NCBI GenBank assembly: GCA_045658225.1 | Contig: JAZOUO010000065.1 | Coordinates: 1 to 26,113, forward strand | Direction: 5' to 3' | DNA length: 26,113 bases | Origin: SVTX01 sp045658225 | GTDB taxonomy: Bacteria > Bacillota > Clostridia > Oscillospirales > CAG-272 | Shown here: piece after piece, positions 23,145 through 26,113 of the stretch | Layout: each line of letters starts with the position of its first letter | Position numbering within the stretch: the stretch's first letter is position 1 | Made by a program: the position numbers and the translations under genes | Notes under the pieces: generated by a model | What the model saw: only the letters and a program-made list of their open reading frames with translations | Database searches by the model: none | What the model was told of the DNA's origin: nothing

Positions 23145-24947
23145 TTACTTTTTGTTATTATAAATCTCTCTGAACTGCGCTATTGCGGAGGCGAAGTCGT
23201 CTATCGCGCTTGTGATGACCTCGGGCTTCGTCATGTCTATCTCGGCTACGAGCAGACTTTCAAGAGGCGAGCGCGAGCCGCCACATTTGAGGAAGTCAAT
23301 ATACTTATTGACGTAAGCCTCGCCCTCGGTTTCGATGCGTTTAACTATTGCAGATGCCGCAGAGATGCAGGTTGCGTACTTATAGACGTAGAAGCAGGAA
23401 TAGAAGTGGGGAATTCTCATCCACTCATAAGCTATCTGTTTGTCGCATTTGACATCACGTCCAAAGTACTTCTTTATAAGCTTGTAGTAGTGCTTGTTTA
23501 TAAGCTCTGCGGTAAGCGGGATGCCCTTTTCGCAGAACGCGTGCATGTCGCGCTCAAACTCCGCAAACATTGTCTGGCGGTAGAGTGTGCCCTTGTAGGT
23601 TTCCATGAGTTCGTTGAGTATAAAGAGCTTTTCCTCGTCGCTCTCGCACTCACGAAGCTTGCGGTGGCTGAGTAGCAGCTCGTTAACAGTTGACGCTACC
23701 TCGGCAACGAATATGGTATAGCCTGAGTTGTGGGGCTCGTTATAGTGAGTTGAGAACCACGAATGCATAGAGTGTCCCGCCTCGTGCGCGAGGGTGGATA
23801 CGTCATCAAAGGTCTCAGTGTAGTTGAGCATTATATAAGGCTCGGACTGAGGAATACCTGCGGAGAACGCGCCGCCGCGCTTGCCGCGGGAGGGATAAAC
23901 GTCAACCCAACCCTTTTCGGTAAGACCCTCACGCAGAGCGTTTGAATACTCCTCACCGTAAATCTCGACTGTCTTGAGTACCTCCTCGACTGCCTGCTCG
24001 TACGTGTACTTGTTTTCAAGCTCGCCAACGAGGGGTGCGTAAACGTCGTACAGATGGAGCTTGTCAACTCCAAGAACCTCGCGCTTGAGCGCATAGTAGT
24101 CGTAAATAACGGGGAGTCCGTCGTGGACTGCGGAGATAAGGTTGTTATATATTTCGGGGGTGACTTCGTCACGGAAGGTGGATGCGGTGATAGAGTTCTT
24201 GTAGTTGCGGATCTTAGCCATCGTAGTGGATTCCTTGACTCTGCCGTTGTAGAGAGTTGCAAATGTGTTGCCAAACTGCTCGTAGGTCTTATAAAGCGTT
24301 CTGAATGCCGCTTGACGAACGCGTCTGTCCGCGCTCATAAGGAAGGGAACGTAGTTTGTGTCGGTAAGCTCCACGAGCTTGCCCTCTTCGTTTCTTATCT
24401 TGCCAAAACGGAGGTCAGCGTTTGCAAATATACTTCTCACCTCGTCGTGCGAACCGAGGCAGTCCTCGATGCGCGACACAAGCTGCTCGGACTCGTCAGA
24501 GAGCGTGTGAGGCTTGTACTGCATATTCTTTTCTATCATACGTCTGTAGGTTTCAAGCGCGGGGTACTCCTCAAACCACTTGGAGATGACCTCCGCGTCC
24601 ATTTTGAGCATATAGGGGGAAACGAACCAGGACGCAGTGCCTGCCTCGATTGCAAGGCTTCTGCATCTTGCGGAGAGCGCCTGATAGTTGTTGTTGGACG
24701 TATCAACGGAGAAGTTGAGCATAGCGTACTGCCAAAGCTTTTCAATAACAGCCTCTATATCACCCATAGCTTTGAGGGTGTTGTAAAGATCCTCGGCGGA
24801 GCGGCACATAGTCTTTTCAAATTTCTTGAACTCCTTTATAAGCTTTTCAGCCTTTGAGTAGTCCTCGAAAAATTCCTTTTCGCTCGCATAAAGCACGCTG
24901 AGGTCCCATTTGTATTTTTGGTCAATATCTTTTCTTTCCTTAAGCAT
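23145..24947 (-). CDS. pepF: Oligoendopeptidase F (M3 family)
   Basis: A 600-residue cytoplasmic zinc metallopeptidase that cleaves short peptides. The M3 motif HEAGH is at His388, Glu389 and His392, and the third ligand region AEVASTVNE places Glu416. N-terminal blocks (WDLSVLYASEKEFFEDY) and the C-terminal FYSCFYVYKYATCISAA match PepF rather than thimet oligopeptidase. Length is standard (about 600). The ATG follows AAAGGAG by 6 nt. Its own promoter (24985-25013) lies just after the gap terminator. It probably takes part in general peptide turnover. Confidence 0.97.
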   Translation of the reverse strand: MLKERKDIDQKYKWDLSVLYASEKEFFEDYSKAEKLIKEFKKFEKTMCRSAEDLYNTLKAMGDIEAVIEKLWQYAMLNFSVDTSNNNYQALSARCRSLAIEAGTASWFVSPYMLKMDAEVISKWFEEYPALETYRRMIEKNMQYKPHTLSDESEQLVSRIEDCLGSHDEVRSIFANADLRFGKIRNEEGKLVELTDTNYVPFLMSADRRVRQAAFRTLYKTYEQFGNTFATLYNGRVKESTTMAKIRNYKNSITASTFRDEVTPEIYNNLISAVHDGLPVIYDYYALKREVLGVDKLHLYDVYAPLVGELENKYTYEQAVEEVLKTVEIYGEEYSNALREGLTEKGWVDVYPSRGKRGGAFSAGIPQSEPYIMLNYTETFDDVSTLAHEAGHSMHSWFSTHYNEPHNSGYTIFVAEVASTVNELLLSHRKLRECESDEEKLFILNELMETYKGTLYRQTMFAEFERDMHAFCEKGIPLTAELINKHYYKLIKKYFGRDVKCDKQIAYEWMRIPHFYSCFYVYKYATCISAASAIVKRIETEGEAYVNKYIDFLKCGGSRSPLESLLVAEIDMTKPEVITSAIDDFASAIAQFREIYNNKK

Positions 24948-24984
24948 AACAGTCTCCTTTGTGGATTTATAATATTATACGTTA

Positions 24985-25013
24985 ATTATAATACCATTTA
25001 CTCTCAAAGTCAA
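24985..25013 (-). promoter_or_regulatory. Sigma-A promoter of pepF
   Basis: Minus-strand TTGACT and TATAAT with a 17-bp spacer, placed 9 bp after the gap terminator hairpin. Confidence 0.85.
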
Positions 25014-25021
25014 GAGCAAAA

Positions 25022-25049
25022 AAAGAAGTCTCCCGTGGGAGACTTCTTT
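25022..25049 (-). terminator. Terminator of gap
   Basis: A perfect 13-bp stem (AAAGAAGTCTCCC and complement, separated by GT) followed on the minus strand by a run of T, 10 bp after the gap stop. Confidence 0.92.
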
Positions 25050-25059
25050 AAAATTCAAA

Positions 25060-26079
25060 TTAGTTGAGCTCTGCGAAGTACTTGATAGTACGAACCATCT
25101 GGCTTGTGTAGGAGTTCTCGTTGTCGTACCAAGAAACAACCTGTACCTGATATGTGTCGTCGTCAATCTTAGCTACCATTGTCTGAGTAGCATCGAAGAG
25201 AGAGCCGTAACGGATACCGATAACGTCGGAGGAAACGATCTGATCCTCGTTGTAGCCGTAAGACTCGTTAGCAGCAGCCTTCATAGCAGCGTTGATGCCT
25301 TCCTTGGTCACGTTCTGACCCTTAACAACTGCAACAAGGATTGTTGTAGAACCTGTGCAGGTGGGAACTCTCTGAGCAGATCCGATGAGCTTGCCGTTGA
25401 GCTCGGGGATAACGAGACCGATTGCCTTTGCAGCGCCTGTGGAGTTAGGAACGATGTTCTGTGCGCCTGCGCGTGCACGTCTGAGGTCACCCTTTCTGTG
25501 AGGACCGTCGAGGATCATCTGGTCACCTGTGTAAGCGTGAACAGTTGTCATGATACCACTCTGGATGGGAGCGTAGTCGTTGAGAGCCTTTGCCATAGGA
25601 GCGAGGCAGTTTGTTGTGCAGGATGCAGCGGAGATAATCTGGTCCTCAGCTGTAAGAGTCTCATTGTTTACGTTGAAAACGATTGTCTTGAGGTCGTTTC
25701 CTGCGGGAGCAGAGATAACAACCTTCTTCGCGCCTGCATCGATGTGTGCCTGGGACTTAGCCTTGGATGTGTAGAAGCCTGTGCACTCGAGAACTACGTC
25801 AACACCAAGCTCACCCCAAGGGCAGTTTACAGCGTCCTTTTCAGCGTAGATCTTGAGAACCTTGCCGTCAACAGTGATTGTGTTAGCCTCGTCATCAGAC
25901 TCAACGGTGTGACCGTCGTAGCGACCCTGAGCAGTGTCGTACTTGAGAAGGTGAGCGAGCATAGAAGGCTTTGTAAGGTCGTTGATAGCTACGATCTCAT
26001 AACCCTCTGCGCCGAACATCTGTCTGAATGCAAGACGTCCGATACGGCCGAAGCCGTTAATAGCAACTTTTACTGACAT
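25060..26079 (-). CDS. gap: Glyceraldehyde-3-phosphate dehydrogenase, type I
   Basis: The 339-residue NAD-dependent glycolytic GAPDH. The Rossmann start VKVAINGFGRIGRLAFRQ is intact, Asp34 (AINDLT) indicates NAD rather than NADP preference, the catalytic Cys154 lies in SAASCTTNCLAP, and the general-base His follows in TTVHAYTGDQ. The C-terminal WYDNENSYTSQMV block is present. The ATG follows ACGGAGG by 8 nt. Codon use is noticeably biased to a few optimal codons, as expected for a highly expressed gene. The upstream regulator (for example cggR) would lie beyond the window edge and cannot be seen; no pgk or tpi follows, as pepF comes next. Confidence 0.98.
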   Translation of the reverse strand: MSVKVAINGFGRIGRLAFRQMFGAEGYEIVAINDLTKPSMLAHLLKYDTAQGRYDGHTVESDDEANTITVDGKVLKIYAEKDAVNCPWGELGVDVVLECTGFYTSKAKSQAHIDAGAKKVVISAPAGNDLKTIVFNVNNETLTAEDQIISAASCTTNCLAPMAKALNDYAPIQSGIMTTVHAYTGDQMILDGPHRKGDLRRARAGAQNIVPNSTGAAKAIGLVIPELNGKLIGSAQRVPTCTGSTTILVAVVKGQNVTKEGINAAMKAAANESYGYNEDQIVSSDVIGIRYGSLFDATQTMVAKIDDDTYQVQVVSWYDNENSYTSQMVRTIKYFAELN

Positions 26080-26113
26080 GTTAATGTCCTCCGTTTTATG
26101 AATTTTATTTTTT

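Noticed and set aside
24054..24857. Long plus-strand open frame opposite pepF (267 codons)
   Set aside because: It lies wholly antisense to a well-conserved gene with a clear ribosome binding site, and its translation shows no recognisable domain.

Overview
The window looks like chromosomal DNA of an anaerobic, low-to-mid GC member of the Bacillota, most likely class Clostridia (gut Oscillospirales-like). The reasons are the pyruvate formate-lyase/activase pair, two T-box leaders, AGGAGG-type ribosome binding sites, consensus sigma-A promoters nearly all with 17-bp spacing, a DUF896 (YnzC-like) gene, PepF, and a GlnRS next to a GluRS. This is an inference from gene content; no 16S rRNA is present.

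Layout. 1-1585 (+): the 3' end of pflB and the overlapping pflA, closed by a terminator shared with the convergent nicotinamidase-like gene (1619-2131, -). 2364-6412 (-): a Phe T-box leader, pheS, pheT and a DUF896 gene. 6465-10894 (-): an operon of a metallo-beta-lactamase-fold hydrolase, gltX, glnS and a DUF1294 membrane protein, from one extended -10 promoter and with no T-box. 10972-13175 (-): an orphan family-5 solute-binding lipoprotein. 13522-14029: a small two-helix membrane protein (-) divergent from a LexA/CI-like HTH-S24 repressor (+), which is translationally coupled to a COG3910-like ATPase (to 15764). 15864-18639 (+): a Leu T-box leader and leuS. 18658-20489 (+): rpsU, a small Gly-rich membrane protein and a PASTA lipoprotein. 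20522-20760 (+): tRNA-Ser(UGA), preceded by a partial copy of its own 5' end. 20869-23133 (+): a leader terminator and a response regulator/histidine kinase pair. 23104-26079 (-): pepF and gap.

How the genes work together. Most of the window is housekeeping: four aminoacyl-tRNA synthetases (Phe, Gln, Glu, Leu), ribosomal protein S21, tRNA-Ser, glycolytic GAPDH and fermentative pyruvate cleavage. The T-boxes tie PheRS and LeuRS expression to uncharged tRNA-Phe and tRNA-Leu. No phage, transposase, integrase, CRISPR array or recognised defence island was seen.

The most unusual points are: the coupled S24-repressor/ATPase module; non-canonical signature motifs in LeuRS (KMGKR and an altered editing motif), GlnRS (HIGS) and GluRS (HFGG); the tRNA-Ser 5'-end duplication; a terminator just before the two-component operon; a histidine kinase with a shortened ATP lid; and a dispersed hairpin repeat in intergenic regions. 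I found no clear new multi-gene system. The S24-ATPase pair is the best candidate.
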